Shown one piece after another: positions 52,161-60,612 of a stretch of 64,000 nucleotides of DNA; the first letter of the stretch is position 1; each line of letters begins with the position of its first letter. This stretch comes from Variovorax sp. OV700. Its GTDB lineage: Bacteria; Pseudomonadota; Gammaproteobacteria; Burkholderiales; Burkholderiaceae_C. A model generated the notes under the pieces. The model made no database searches. It saw nothing but the letters and a program-made list of their open reading frames with translations, and was not told the origin of the DNA. The position numbers and the translations under genes are program-made. The stretch lies in NCBI RefSeq assembly GCF_900099805.1, contig NZ_FNDR01000002.1:434001-498000 (forward strand), in the 5' to 3' direction.

Positions 52161-52972
52161 GGGGCGAAGCGTTGATTGATCGGCAGCGAGCCGCTCTTGC
52201 CCCACTCCAGCTTGCCGGCGATGGTGATCGGGAAACGCACTGCGACGGTGGTTTCGGTGTCGCCGGGCTTGTTGGCCGCGAGCGCGATGTCGCGCGTTTC
52301 GCCGGGCATGATGGGCGTGGTGCCGGCCTGTAGCTCGAGTGCCGTTCCGCCCGCATCGGTGCCCGAGAGAAAGCCGGCCAGGCGGCCATGGGCGGTGCCC
52401 GTGTTGCGGATCTTGAGCATGGGCGTGGGACGCCCGTCGATCGTCTGCACCGAACTGCCCACGAGCTCCAGCACCGGCGCCACGTTGCCCACGGCCACAT
52501 AGACGATGACGCCGATGCGCGCGCCCAGCGCCACCGGAACGCCCGGGGCCGTCGCGGGTTGCTGGCCTTCGATCAACACCGCAAAGCGGCATTCGGTCGG
52601 CGGCGCGTCGGCCGGCGGCGTCACCTCGAAGCGAAAGCGGTAGGGGCGTCCGGACGTGATGCTGAGCTCGCGGCGCTCGATGGCCACCCAGGGCCGGCAG
52701 CTGCCCGGCACCAACTCGTCGCTGAAATCGACCGAGGCATCCGGGCGGAAGGTCCAGTCGGCTGTCTTGAGCTTGTAGGCGCCGGTCGGCGTGTCGCGGT
52801 GCGTGAGTTCGATCACCTCGCGCACGCGCTCGCCGGGCTTGGTCGACAGCTCGAAGCGCGGCGGCGACACGGCAAGGGAAAACTGTGCCTGCGCCGTCGT
52901 ACCCATCGCCAGGGCCCCAAGCAGAAAAACGGCCGCGCAGCGGCCACGGAAAAGAATTGCGGCTCGGCGCAT
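52157..52972 (-). CDS. periplasmic chaperone-like protein (PapD-like fold)
   Basis: A 271-residue exported protein with a leader ending TTAQA. The mature start FSLAVSPPRFELSTKPGER and VIELTHRDTPTGAYKL resemble the N-terminal immunoglobulin-like domain of fimbrial chaperones of the alternate (CS1/alpha) branch. The second half (RNTGTAHGRLAGFLSGTD) fits a second sandwich. ATG 52972 overlaps the previous gene's stop by one base (TGATG), and its stop overlaps the barrel start (ATGA). It would hold subunits soluble in the periplasm for the barrel protein. Confidence 0.8.
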   Translation of the reverse strand: MRRAAILFRGRCAAVFLLGALAMGTTAQAQFSLAVSPPRFELSTKPGERVREVIELTHRDTPTGAYKLKTADWTFRPDASVDFSDELVPGSCRPWVAIERRELSITSGRPYRFRFEVTPPADAPPTECRFAVLIEGQQPATAPGVPVALGARIGVIVYVAVGNVAPVLELVGSSVQTIDGRPTPMLKIRNTGTAHGRLAGFLSGTDAGGTALELQAGTTPIMPGETRDIALAANKPGDTETTVAVRFPITIAGKLEWGKSGSLPINQRFAP

Positions 52973-53442
52973 CACGGGGATACCTCGATCTCGAAAAAGA
53001 ATTGCAGGGACTGCGCGTGTTCGACCTTGCGGCCATCAGCCGTGAGATCGATCACGATGCTTTCCTGCAGGAAAGAGTCGCGCACCACGCCTTCGAACAC
53101 CAGCGTGCGGCCGCCCCCGCGGACCGTGCCCGGAAGCAGGCGGCCCTGCGTGCGCCACGTGGCGACCAGCTGTTCGCCGTCGGTCGGCGCCAGCGACAGG
53201 TAGATGCGCGCGGGCCGGTTGAGCCATTGCGACAGGTTGAGCCGCAGCGACACGGGCACGCGGCCCTCCACCGTGTGGTCGCCCGCGCGGCCGGGTGCCA
53301 GCTGGCGCCAGCGCATCTGCGTAACCGGTTGGCTTGCAAAGGTGCCGGTGTCGTCGATGCGGAAGGTGGCGGCAGCGGCGGGGAACACTGCCCCCAGCGC
53401 CAGCAGGCCGGCCAGCATGGCAAGCGTGCGTTGGACTCTCAT
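52972..53442 (-). CDS. minor exported protein of the fibre locus
   Basis: A 156-residue exported protein with a leader (TLAMLAGLLALGAVFPAAAA) and a mature beta-rich body. ATG 53442 overlaps the preceding subunit stop (ATGA), and its own stop overlaps the chaperone start. The C-terminus (SLQFFFEIEVSP) ends in alternating hydrophobic residues, as donor-strand subunits do. It does not share the long Gly/Thr-rich composition of the two major subunits. Adaptor, initiator or tip protein are possible roles. Confidence 0.72.
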   Translation of the reverse strand: MRVQRTLAMLAGLLALGAVFPAAAATFRIDDTGTFASQPVTQMRWRQLAPGRAGDHTVEGRVPVSLRLNLSQWLNRPARIYLSLAPTDGEQLVATWRTQGRLLPGTVRGGGRTLVFEGVVRDSFLQESIVIDLTADGRKVEHAQSLQFFFEIEVSP

Positions 53443-54104
53443 GGGGCCGTGAGCGTGAAGGTCGCCGTGCCGGTGAAGGTGCCGGCTGGGACGATCTCTG
53501 AATTGAGGTAGCGAAAGGCGAGACAGCTCTCGAACCACGTGTTGCGGCTGACGGTCAGCAAGTCTTGCGAGCCGCCGACGAAAGTGCCGCTCGGGATGGT
53601 CGCGGTGGCGTCACCGATGCCCGAAGAGGTCCATGCAATCCTGCTGAACGGAATCGTGTCGCCGTTGCCGTTGATCAGGGCGGCCGGCGTAGTGACCGTC
53701 AATATGGCTTCGTTGCCTCCGCTCCCCACCCCGGGCCGGCGGAAGAATCCGCCCACATACACCTGCCCGGTGGTGGCGGGCGATGTGCAGAAAGCAAGCC
53801 CATCCCAGGGACTGGCCGTGACCGTACTGTCCGTCGTCATGAGCTGTGCTGCGCCCGTGCCCAGCTGGGCCGCCGGAACCGTGACCGATGCGCTGTTGAC
53901 CGTCGAGTTGTTGCCTGGCGTGCCGCCGCTGTTGAAGGAGGCGCCCGTCATGGTGCCCACACCTACCTGCAGAAACAGCGCGCGCTGCCCGGCCGTGATG
54001 CCGACCGTGAAGCCGTGCGCGTTGGGCAGCCAGGCGCCGCACACCAAGGCGAGCCCCAGCAGGGCGCGTTGGGCGCGGGACAGCGGGAATGACGAAGATT
54101 TCAT
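53439..54104 (-). CDS. pilin-like fibre subunit (second)
   Basis: A 221-residue exported protein with a leader ending PNAHG. The mature start is FTVGITAGQRALFLQVGVGTMTGAS, which shares the FLQVGxGT core with the subunit at 54199. It is rich in Thr, Ser, Gly and Ala with a repetitive strand pattern, and it ends in alternating hydrophobics (GTATFTLTAP). Two Cys suggest one disulfide. It follows the first subunit by 94 bases and overlaps the minor-protein gene. A structural role in a surface fibre is inferred. Confidence 0.75.
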   Translation of the reverse strand: MKSSSFPLSRAQRALLGLALVCGAWLPNAHGFTVGITAGQRALFLQVGVGTMTGASFNSGGTPGNNSTVNSASVTVPAAQLGTGAAQLMTTDSTVTASPWDGLAFCTSPATTGQVYVGGFFRRPGVGSGGNEAILTVTTPAALINGNGDTIPFSRIAWTSSGIGDATATIPSGTFVGGSQDLLTVSRNTWFESCLAFRYLNSEIVPAGTFTGTATFTLTAP

Positions 54105-54198
54105 GCCGCTCGTTCTCGACAAACCGTGAAGGCGGGAACAGCCCGCCTTCGGTCGTCGTGTGTCGAAAGCTGCGCGTATCGGAAGGTCGTGCTGGCGC

Positions 54199-54849
54199 TC
54201 AGGGGGCGGTCGCGGTGTAGGTCACGCGGCCGTTGTTCCCCGTCGTGTCGCCGTAGGTGCCGGCCGGCATCACGGACGTGTTGGCATAGGCGAAGGTCCA
54301 GCTGCCTTCGCGGCGAACGAGGCCGCCCGATGCGGTCAGCGTGGTGGCCGTTGCCGACGCACCGCCGGTAGCGCCGTTGTTGAACGGCGGATGGGCGATG
54401 GCCGCGTTGGTGTAGCCGGTCGTGGTCGCCGACAATGCGCCGGCCGTCACGGTAATGTCGGTCCACGGCACGGTCGGGTCGCCGCTCACGCCGTTGCTGA
54501 GCTGGCCCGTGGTCGCATTGGTCAGGGTGACGTTGCCGCTGTTGCCGAGCACGCGAACCGTGACGGCGCCGGCGGAGAGGTCGCCGCCCGTGCCTGCCAC
54601 CGCAGTGCTGTTACCGATATCGCTTGCGGGCACGGTGAAGGTGAGCTTATCCACCGTCGTGTTGTCCGCCATGCTGGTGCCCGTGCCAACCTGCAGGAAG
54701 AGCACCTTCGGAACGACGATCTTGAAGTCGAGCTTGGCGCTGGCGGCCGGCGTGGTCGAGCCAGAGGCCGTCACGAAATTGGATTCGGCCTGGCTGGCGA
54801 AGGGAGCCAGGGTGGCGGCCGCTGCGGCGATCAGAAGAAGTTTTTTCAT
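54199..54849 (-). CDS. pilin-like fibre subunit (first)
   Basis: A 216-residue exported protein, the first gene of the fibre locus. The leader (KKLLLIAAAAATLAPFASQA) is followed by a mature chain beginning ESNFVTASG, with LDFKIVVPKVLFLQVGTGTS. It has no Cys and a high Thr/Ala/Gly content, as many pilins do, and ends GRVTYTATAP. The end matches that of the second subunit (FTLTAP). Upstream lies a 297-base AT-rich spacer with an inverted repeat, the probable promoter of the whole five- or six-gene unit. Assembly by chaperone and barrel partners is inferred. Confidence 0.78.
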   Translation of the reverse strand: MKKLLLIAAAAATLAPFASQAESNFVTASGSTTPAASAKLDFKIVVPKVLFLQVGTGTSMADNTTVDKLTFTVPASDIGNSTAVAGTGGDLSAGAVTVRVLGNSGNVTLTNATTGQLSNGVSGDPTVPWTDITVTAGALSATTTGYTNAAIAHPPFNNGATGGASATATTLTASGGLVRREGSWTFAYANTSVMPAGTYGDTTGNNGRVTYTATAP

Positions 54850-54910
54850 GAAAATGAATGCTTTTGGGCTAGGTGGAGGCGGAAGGGAGACCGCAGTGTA
54901 ACGAGAAAAA

Positions 54911-54950
54911 TACATTTGTGTGAGTTATTAAGTTCTCATTTTCAAATGTA
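54911..54950. promoter_or_regulatory. inverted repeat in the fibre-locus promoter region
   Basis: TACATTTG (54911-54918) and CAAATGTA (54943-54950) are perfect eight-base arms 24 bases apart, with GAG and CTC inside them. They lie 60-100 bases before the first subunit on the minus strand, in a markedly AT-rich stretch. An operator is inferred; a clear promoter is not seen. Confidence 0.4.
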
Positions 54951-55146
54951 ATGTTTCTAAAGGTGAACTTCGGTAATAAGTCACAGAGATCGGGGGTCTC
55001 CGGCCGTCGCGCGACTGCAACATCCTTCGCCAAGCGGCGCCGGAGCTCCCCTCGACACGCCTGTAAATTTCTCTTTCCTCCGCTGAATCCTTTGCACCAC
55101 GCGCGGCCCTCCATGCAGGGGTCAACATCATTTGGAGAGCTGCAAC

Positions 55147-55362
55147 GTGTTTCATCTCAAACGCAACATCCCGGCCTGGGAACGCGCGATCCGCCTGTGT
55201 CTGGGCGTCATCGCCGCGTTGGGCGCGTTCTACTATCTGCCGCCCGGAGTGCTCCGGGCGCTGGGCGTCGCCACAGCGGGCATGCTTGGCGCCACGGCCG
55301 TGGTCGGGTTCTGCCCTGCCTGCGCAATGCTCGGCCGCAGGGCCGTCGGGCCGCTGAAATGA
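55147..55362 (+). CDS. DUF2892-like small membrane protein
   Basis: A 71-residue protein starting at GTG 55147 (GGAGAGC upstream; a TTG at 55132 would add five residues). FHLKRNIPAWERAIRLCLGV is the typical DUF2892 (YgaP-like) opening, followed by two hydrophobic helices and the Cys pair of GFCPACAML. It is probably an inner-membrane protein. Its stop overlaps the start of the ECF sigma factor gene (ATGA), a pairing suggesting that it acts on that sigma factor or responds with it. Confidence 0.83.
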   Translation: MFHLKRNIPAWERAIRLCLGVIAALGAFYYLPPGVLRALGVATAGMLGATAVVGFCPACAMLGRRAVGPLK

Positions 55363-55913
55363 TTCGCGCGTCCGCGCCGCTGATCGAGGCTGCCTGTGCG
55401 GGGGATGAACGGGCGCTGTCGCAGCTGCTGCGCACATGCCAGCCCGATCTCAAGCGTTTTGCACGCCGCACCTGCGCCAACAGCGAGGACGCCGAAGACG
55501 CCGTGCAGGTGGCGCTGTGGCAGCTGCACCGGAAGATCGGCACGCTCGGGACCGTGGCCGCCTTTGCCACCTGGCTGTTTCGGATCATCGAGCGCGAGTG
55601 CTACCGGATCTTCAGGCGCAGCGCGGCAAAGGGCCGGCTGTCGGAGCCGCTGGCCGACGAACTGGCGGCACCGAGGATTCCGACCGACCTTCGCCTGGAC
55701 CTGACGAAAGCGATTGCCGCGCTCCCGGAAGCCTATCGCGTTGCGCTGATCCTGCGAGACGTCGAGGAGCTGACCGCCCCCGAGGTCGCGCAAAGCCTGG
55801 GGCTGAGCGTGGAGGCGGTGAAAAGCCGGCTGCATCGCGCCCGGGCCATGGTGCGCGCCAGCCTGATGAACGGCGGCTACTGGAACCAGGATGGCGGGCC
55901 CGATACCGCTTGA
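55359..55913 (+). CDS. ECF-type RNA polymerase sigma factor
   Basis: A 184-residue sigma-70-family factor with the two-domain ECF layout. Region 2 is near residues 25-95 (DAEDAVQVALWQLHRKIG, then FATWLFRIIERECYRIFRR). Region 4 (about 115-170) has LPEAYRVALILRDVEEL and LSVEAVKSRLHRARAMVR. ATG 55359 overlaps the DUF2892 stop. No anti-sigma gene with a classical zinc-binding domain follows. The DUF2892 membrane protein may take that part. The regulon cannot be guessed. Confidence 0.9.
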   Translation: MIRASAPLIEAACAGDERALSQLLRTCQPDLKRFARRTCANSEDAEDAVQVALWQLHRKIGTLGTVAAFATWLFRIIERECYRIFRRSAAKGRLSEPLADELAAPRIPTDLRLDLTKAIAALPEAYRVALILRDVEELTAPEVAQSLGLSVEAVKSRLHRARAMVRASLMNGGYWNQDGGPDTA

Positions 55914-56003
55914 AGCGCATCGTCCGGGCGGACCGTTGGCTTACCATCCCGCGATGCTCGCTTCGCACTCCCCCGCAGATCATTTCGGAGTGCACGCGTC
56001 CTG

Positions 56004-56378
56004 ATGCGGCCCCAAGGTCCCGTCGCGAGGCTGCTTTGGCGCGTGCTGGCGCTGGTGTTTGTCGCCCTCGGCCTGCTCGGCGCCTTTCTTCCCGTTCTGC
56101 CGACGGTGCCCTTTCTGCTCGCGGCCGCCTGGGCGGCAGGCCACGGCTGGCCTGCATTGGAGCGCTGGCTTCTCGAACACCCCCGCTACGGCGAGTACAT
56201 CCGGCGATGGCAGGAAAGAGGCGCGGTGCCACGCCGCGCGAAGTGGGCCGCGACCGTGATGATGACCTTCAGCGCGCTGGTGCTGCTTGCCACCGGCGCA
56301 CCCATCGCCGTGAAGATCGGCGCGCCGCTCTTCATGGCGGCCGTCGCGATCTGGCTATGGCGTCGGCCCGAGCAGTGA
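56004..56378 (+). CDS. DUF454 (YbaN-like) inner-membrane protein
   Basis: A 124-residue protein with three to four hydrophobic segments. The motif LGAFLPVLPTVPFLLAAAWAA, broken by a Pro pair, and the following WLLEHPRYGEYIRRW are the DUF454 hallmarks. Its function is unknown in the family. Its 3' end overlaps the end of the convergent M20 gene by 24 bases, so each stop lies inside the other gene. It stands alone on the plus strand. Confidence 0.88.
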   Translation: MRPQGPVARLLWRVLALVFVALGLLGAFLPVLPTVPFLLAAAWAAGHGWPALERWLLEHPRYGEYIRRWQERGAVPRRAKWAATVMMTFSALVLLATGAPIAVKIGAPLFMAAVAIWLWRRPEQ

Positions 56379-57632
56379 TTTCTCCGGCTGGGTCAGGAGT
56401 TGCAGCAGCGTGTTGGCGACCACGACGGTCGCCTTGTGCAGTTCATCGAGCGGCACGCGCTCGTCGGCGCGATGGCCGTTGGCTTCGAGCAGCGACGCGG
56501 GACCGGCGCCGTACATCACGGTCGGAATGCCGGCTTCGCTGTAAAGCCGTGCATCGGTGTAGAGCGGCACGCCGATCGGCGTGACCGGCTTGCCCATCAC
56601 GGCGCTGGCTTCGCGGCACATCAGCTCCGCGAAGGCCTGTGCGCCGGGGGCGGGCGCGAACGGCCGGGCCAGCAGGATCTGCCGGATCTCGACGGAGATG
56701 CGGGGCAGGCTGCTGCAGGCTTGCTCGATAACCTGGCGCAGTTCGGCCTCGACGTCCTCGGGCACTTCTTCGGGCACGATGCGGCGGTCGATCCGCAGGC
56801 TCAGCGCGTCGGCCACCACGTTGGTGTTGATGCCGCCTTCGATCAGGCCGACGACCATCGTCGGATGCGTGATGCCAGGCGTTTGCGAGGGCCGCTGCGC
56901 CAACTGGTCGCGATAGCGGTAGAGCGCCGGCAGCAAGGTCGCCGAAGCCTCGATCGCGTCGACGCCGGTGTCGGGCCTCGCCGCATGTGCGGACTTGCCG
57001 CGCAGCGTCACTTCCAGATGCAGGCAGCCGTTGTGCGCCACCACCACGTGATGCGAGAACGCGGCCGATATCACGTAGTCCGGCCGGCTCAGGCCCTGCG
57101 AAAGAATCCATGCGGGGCCGGTCATGCCGCCGGTTTCCTCGTCGTAGGTCAAGTGCAGCTCGACCGTGCCGGCCAGCGGCGCGCCCGACGACTGCAACTG
57201 CCTGAGCGCACGCATCGCGAAAGCATAGGTCGTGAAATCCGACTTCGAGACCGCGGCGCCGCGGCCGTACAGCCAGCCGTCGCGCACCTCGCCGCCATAG
57301 GGCGAACCGCTCCAGCCTGAACCGGGCGGCACCACGTCGCCATGTGCATTGAGTGCAATCACCGGCCCGTCGCCGAAGCGCTCGCGCACGATCAGGTTGG
57401 TCACGCTGCGCATGCCGTGCTGCTCTGCAAACGCGGCCGGCACCGGATGGCGTTCGACCTTCAGGTCCATGGCCTCGAGCAGCCGGGCCGTGAGTTCGGC
57501 GTGCGGGGCGCAGTCGCCGGGCGGGTTGTCGGAGGGGCATTGCACCAGCCGCGCGAGGGTTTGGACCTGATGGTCGAAATGGGTGTCGATGAATTGGCGC
57601 AGCGTGTCGCGCGAGGTTGAAAGGTCTGTCAT
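56355..57632 (-). CDS. M20-family amidohydrolase (ArgE/DapE-like)
   Basis: A 425-residue zinc amidohydrolase. Zinc ligands lie in LNAHGDVVPPGSGW (His/Asp), YDEETGG (catalytic and ligand Glu) and the following SHHVVV segment. The dimerisation lid is inserted in the middle. ATG 57632 lies four bases after the stop of the fused dehydrogenase gene, so the two form an operon. Relatives remove acetyl, succinyl or carbamoyl groups from amino acids. With a hydantoinase on the opposite arm, an N-carbamoyl amino acid is a reasonable but unproven substrate. Confidence 0.9.
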   Translation of the reverse strand: MTDLSTSRDTLRQFIDTHFDHQVQTLARLVQCPSDNPPGDCAPHAELTARLLEAMDLKVERHPVPAAFAEQHGMRSVTNLIVRERFGDGPVIALNAHGDVVPPGSGWSGSPYGGEVRDGWLYGRGAAVSKSDFTTYAFAMRALRQLQSSGAPLAGTVELHLTYDEETGGMTGPAWILSQGLSRPDYVISAAFSHHVVVAHNGCLHLEVTLRGKSAHAARPDTGVDAIEASATLLPALYRYRDQLAQRPSQTPGITHPTMVVGLIEGGINTNVVADALSLRIDRRIVPEEVPEDVEAELRQVIEQACSSLPRISVEIRQILLARPFAPAPGAQAFAELMCREASAVMGKPVTPIGVPLYTDARLYSEAGIPTVMYGAGPASLLEANGHRADERVPLDELHKATVVVANTLLQLLTQPEKSLLGPTP

Positions 57633-57636
57633 GGCG

Positions 57637-60585
57637 TCAAAGAAAGCGGTCGATGTGGAAAGGAGTGATGTCGATGTCGGTGCGGCCGCGCACGATCAGG
57701 TCGGCCACCAGGTGAGCGGTGATGGGTGCCAGCGTGTAGCCGTTGGAGGTCACGGCGTTGTAGAAGCCGGGCAGGCCGGATACGCCGCCGATGATCGGCG
57801 CGCCGTCGATGTTGACGTTCATGCCGGCCCAGCAGCGCACCATGTGCAGCCCGCTCACGGCCGGCAGCACCTGGCGCGCGACCCAGAGGCTTCCTTCGAT
57901 GCTGTCGCGCTCGGCGCGGTTCAGTCGCATGCCCTCGTGAAAGGCGGCCGTCCAGCCGCCGCCGATGAGCAGGCCGCCGGTGGCCGCCTGCTTGAGGCTC
58001 AGGTGGCGGTCGGCATGCGCGACCAGGTGATTGATCAGCGGCGGCGCCGGCTCGGTCACGATCATCTGCAGCGGCGCGCCCTTGACGGGAATCCTGATGC
58101 CGAGCATGTCGCCGACCGTGCTCGACCAGGCGCCGCTGGCGTTCACCACGCGGCCTGCGTGGATGGTGCCGCGCGAGGTGTGAACGACGAAGCCGGCGCC
58201 GCTGCCAGGCCGGCGTTCGATGCGCATCACGTCGCAGCCGCGCAGAAAGCGCGCGCCCTGCTGCTGCGCGCGCGAGGCCACCGCATAGGTCGCGCGCAGG
58301 GGGTTGATCTTGCCTTCCATCGGGCACAGGTCGGCGCCCAGCAGTTTTCCGGACAGCGCGGGTGCGAGCCGGCGCAGTTCAGCGCCGTCGATGACTTGCG
58401 CGTCGATGCCATGGCTGCGTTCGAGTGCGGCCTTGGCCTCGAGGAAGCGCATGCCGGCCTCGCTGTCGGCCACCATCAGCCCGCCCGTGATCTTGATCTC
58501 GAGGTCTTCTTCGCTGCAGTCGGCCTGGATCTCCTGCCAGAGCCGCACCGACATCGGGCCGAGGGGCAGGGTGGCCGCGGCCGGGCCGCCACCTTGCTGC
58601 GCCTTGGCGCCGAAGTCGAAAGACAGCAGCTGGACATGCAGGCTTCCCGCGTTGGCGCCCGAGGCCTGCAGATTGATGTCGTCGCGGTCGACCACCGTCA
58701 CGTCCTGGCCGGCCTTCGCCAGGTAGTACCCCAGGCAGGAACCGAGCACGCCGGCGCCGATCACCAGCACGTCGGTGCGGAGGATGTGAAAGGGCGCGCG
58801 CTCCACAGGGCGTGCGAGGTTCGGCGTGATCGCCGGCTTGTGGCCGCCCCATTCGGGCTTCTCGAAGCCGAGCGCGCCCGCGGGCACCGGCCTGGCCGGC
58901 GGCCGCGGCGCGAAGTACTGCTCGACCGCGGTCGGGCGTCCGGTCATCTCGCCGATCAACCGGGCCGCGGTGACCGCGCAATAGCGGCCCTGGCAGCGGC
59001 CCATGCCGAGCCGGGTGTTGCGCTTCAGCGCGGCCAGCGTGTCGCGGCCGGCCCGGATCTGCTCGCGCACCGAACCGAAGCTGATCTCTTCGCAGCGGCA
59101 CAGCAGCGTGTCGTCGCTGACCGTGGCCAGCGCCACGGGCGGCGCCCGGTAGAGCGACCACAGCGCCTGCTGGAAGCGCTCGGCGCGGCGCAACCGGTCC
59201 CCGGCACCGGACGGTTCGGAGGCGGTCAGGCCGATGTTGCGTGCCGCCGCCGTGCCCGCCAGCGTGCCGCGCGCCAATGCGACGCGCGAGCCGCCCATGT
59301 CGGCACCGTCGCCGACCACGAACACACCGGGCAGGCTGGTGGCGCCGTCGGTGCCCGTCACGGTCGCGAGGTAGCCCAGGTGTCGGTCGGCCAGGCGGTG
59401 TTCGCAGCCGAGCATGCGCGCCAGCTCGGTCGAGGGGATGAAGCCGTAGCCCAGGCACAGCGTGTCGGCCTCGAAGCGCAGCGCCGGGGAAGGCGTGGCA
59501 CGGCCGTGGGCGTCGAGCCGCGCCGCCTGCACCGCCTGCAGCTCGGCCGCGCCTTCGGCGCCGACCACTGCATGGCCCCACAGCAGCGGGACCTTGTGGG
59601 CGCGCAGTTGTTGTAGGTAGCCCCAGCCCTGGCGCAGCAGATCGGGCGCGGTGCGGGCGGCGGCGAGCAGCTGGCGCCAGTCGCGCGCGGACGGGCGGGC
59701 CGCCGATTCGAGCACTGCGACGACCTGGGCGCCGCCGGCGAGCAGTTCCGCAGCCAGCTGCAGATTGAGCGGTCCGTTGCCGGCGATCACCACGCGCTGT
59801 CCCGGCGCGACGCGGTAGGCCCGCGCCAGGGTCTGTGCGGCGCCGGTGGTCATCACGCCCGGCAGCGTCCAGCCCGGGAAGGGCACCGGCCGCTCGTAGG
59901 CACCCGGCGCGATCACCAGCTGCCGGCATCGGATGTGGGTGGCCTGCCCGTCGATCAGCGCGCTGACGTCGTGCGGCGAAAACGCGGCCCAGACCTGCGC
60001 GTCCTGCCGGATCGTGACGCCGGCGGCGAGCACTTCGCGCTCCAGCGCCAGGCCGTCCGCAAACTGCCGGTCCGGCGGCGCCGCGGCCTGGTGCGACGGT
60101 GCCAGCGGCTTGAAGAACTGGCCGCCGGACTGCAGCCGCTCGTCGAGCACCAGCACGCCGGCGCCCGCGCGCCGGGCCGCAAGTGCCGCCGAGAGGCCGG
60201 CCGGGCCGGCGCCGATCACCAGCACGTCGACCTCGCGCTCCAGCGGCCGGGCCCCCGCGTCGGGTGCCAGCGGCGTCAATGGATCCGCAGGCGTCCCCGC
60301 CGGCATGGTCGAGCGGATCTGCTGGCCGTCGGCGGCCTTCGTCAGGCAGGCGCGCTGGCTGGCCCGGCCGTCGATCGTCACGAGGCAGTCGAAGCAGGCG
60401 CCCATGCCGCAATACAGGCCGCGGCGTCCGCCGCCCCGTGTGTGCCGCATCTGCCGGAGATGGCTCGCCGCGAGGGCGGCAGCCACCGTTTCGCCTTCGA
60501 GTCCGTCCACGGGCTGGCCGTCGTACCAGAAGCGGATCGGGCGTCCGCCGGCAGCGATGGAGGAATGGGTCAGTCGGGCGCTCAT
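57637..60585 (-). CDS. fused HcnA-HcnB-HcnC-type amino-acid dehydrogenase
   Basis: A 982-residue polypeptide that joins modules usually encoded by three genes. Residues about 15-95 form a [2Fe-2S] module like HcnA/sarcosine-oxidase-alpha N-terminus (Cys59, 64, 67 and 80). Residues about 119-480 form an FAD/NAD-linked reductase (DVLVIGAGPAG), ending in a BFD-like [2Fe-2S] domain (LLCRCEEISFG, then MGRCQGRYC). From about residue 605 there is a second FAD fold of the DAO type (DVLVIGAGVLG) with the GGLLIGGG and PIIGGVSGLPG ends of HcnC/SoxB-like dehydrogenases. Relatives oxidise D-hydroxyproline, opines, glycine or sarcosine. It heads the minus-strand arm, before an M20 gene. Confidence 0.92.
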   Translation of the reverse strand: MSARLTHSSIAAGGRPIRFWYDGQPVDGLEGETVAAALAASHLRQMRHTRGGGRRGLYCGMGACFDCLVTIDGRASQRACLTKAADGQQIRSTMPAGTPADPLTPLAPDAGARPLEREVDVLVIGAGPAGLSAALAARRAGAGVLVLDERLQSGGQFFKPLAPSHQAAAPPDRQFADGLALEREVLAAGVTIRQDAQVWAAFSPHDVSALIDGQATHIRCRQLVIAPGAYERPVPFPGWTLPGVMTTGAAQTLARAYRVAPGQRVVIAGNGPLNLQLAAELLAGGAQVVAVLESAARPSARDWRQLLAAARTAPDLLRQGWGYLQQLRAHKVPLLWGHAVVGAEGAAELQAVQAARLDAHGRATPSPALRFEADTLCLGYGFIPSTELARMLGCEHRLADRHLGYLATVTGTDGATSLPGVFVVGDGADMGGSRVALARGTLAGTAAARNIGLTASEPSGAGDRLRRAERFQQALWSLYRAPPVALATVSDDTLLCRCEEISFGSVREQIRAGRDTLAALKRNTRLGMGRCQGRYCAVTAARLIGEMTGRPTAVEQYFAPRPPARPVPAGALGFEKPEWGGHKPAITPNLARPVERAPFHILRTDVLVIGAGVLGSCLGYYLAKAGQDVTVVDRDDINLQASGANAGSLHVQLLSFDFGAKAQQGGGPAAATLPLGPMSVRLWQEIQADCSEEDLEIKITGGLMVADSEAGMRFLEAKAALERSHGIDAQVIDGAELRRLAPALSGKLLGADLCPMEGKINPLRATYAVASRAQQQGARFLRGCDVMRIERRPGSGAGFVVHTSRGTIHAGRVVNASGAWSSTVGDMLGIRIPVKGAPLQMIVTEPAPPLINHLVAHADRHLSLKQAATGGLLIGGGWTAAFHEGMRLNRAERDSIEGSLWVARQVLPAVSGLHMVRCWAGMNVNIDGAPIIGGVSGLPGFYNAVTSNGYTLAPITAHLVADLIVRGRTDIDITPFHIDRFL

Positions 60586-60612
60586 TGAAACAGGTGCGAA
60601 GCAAAAAACCAC

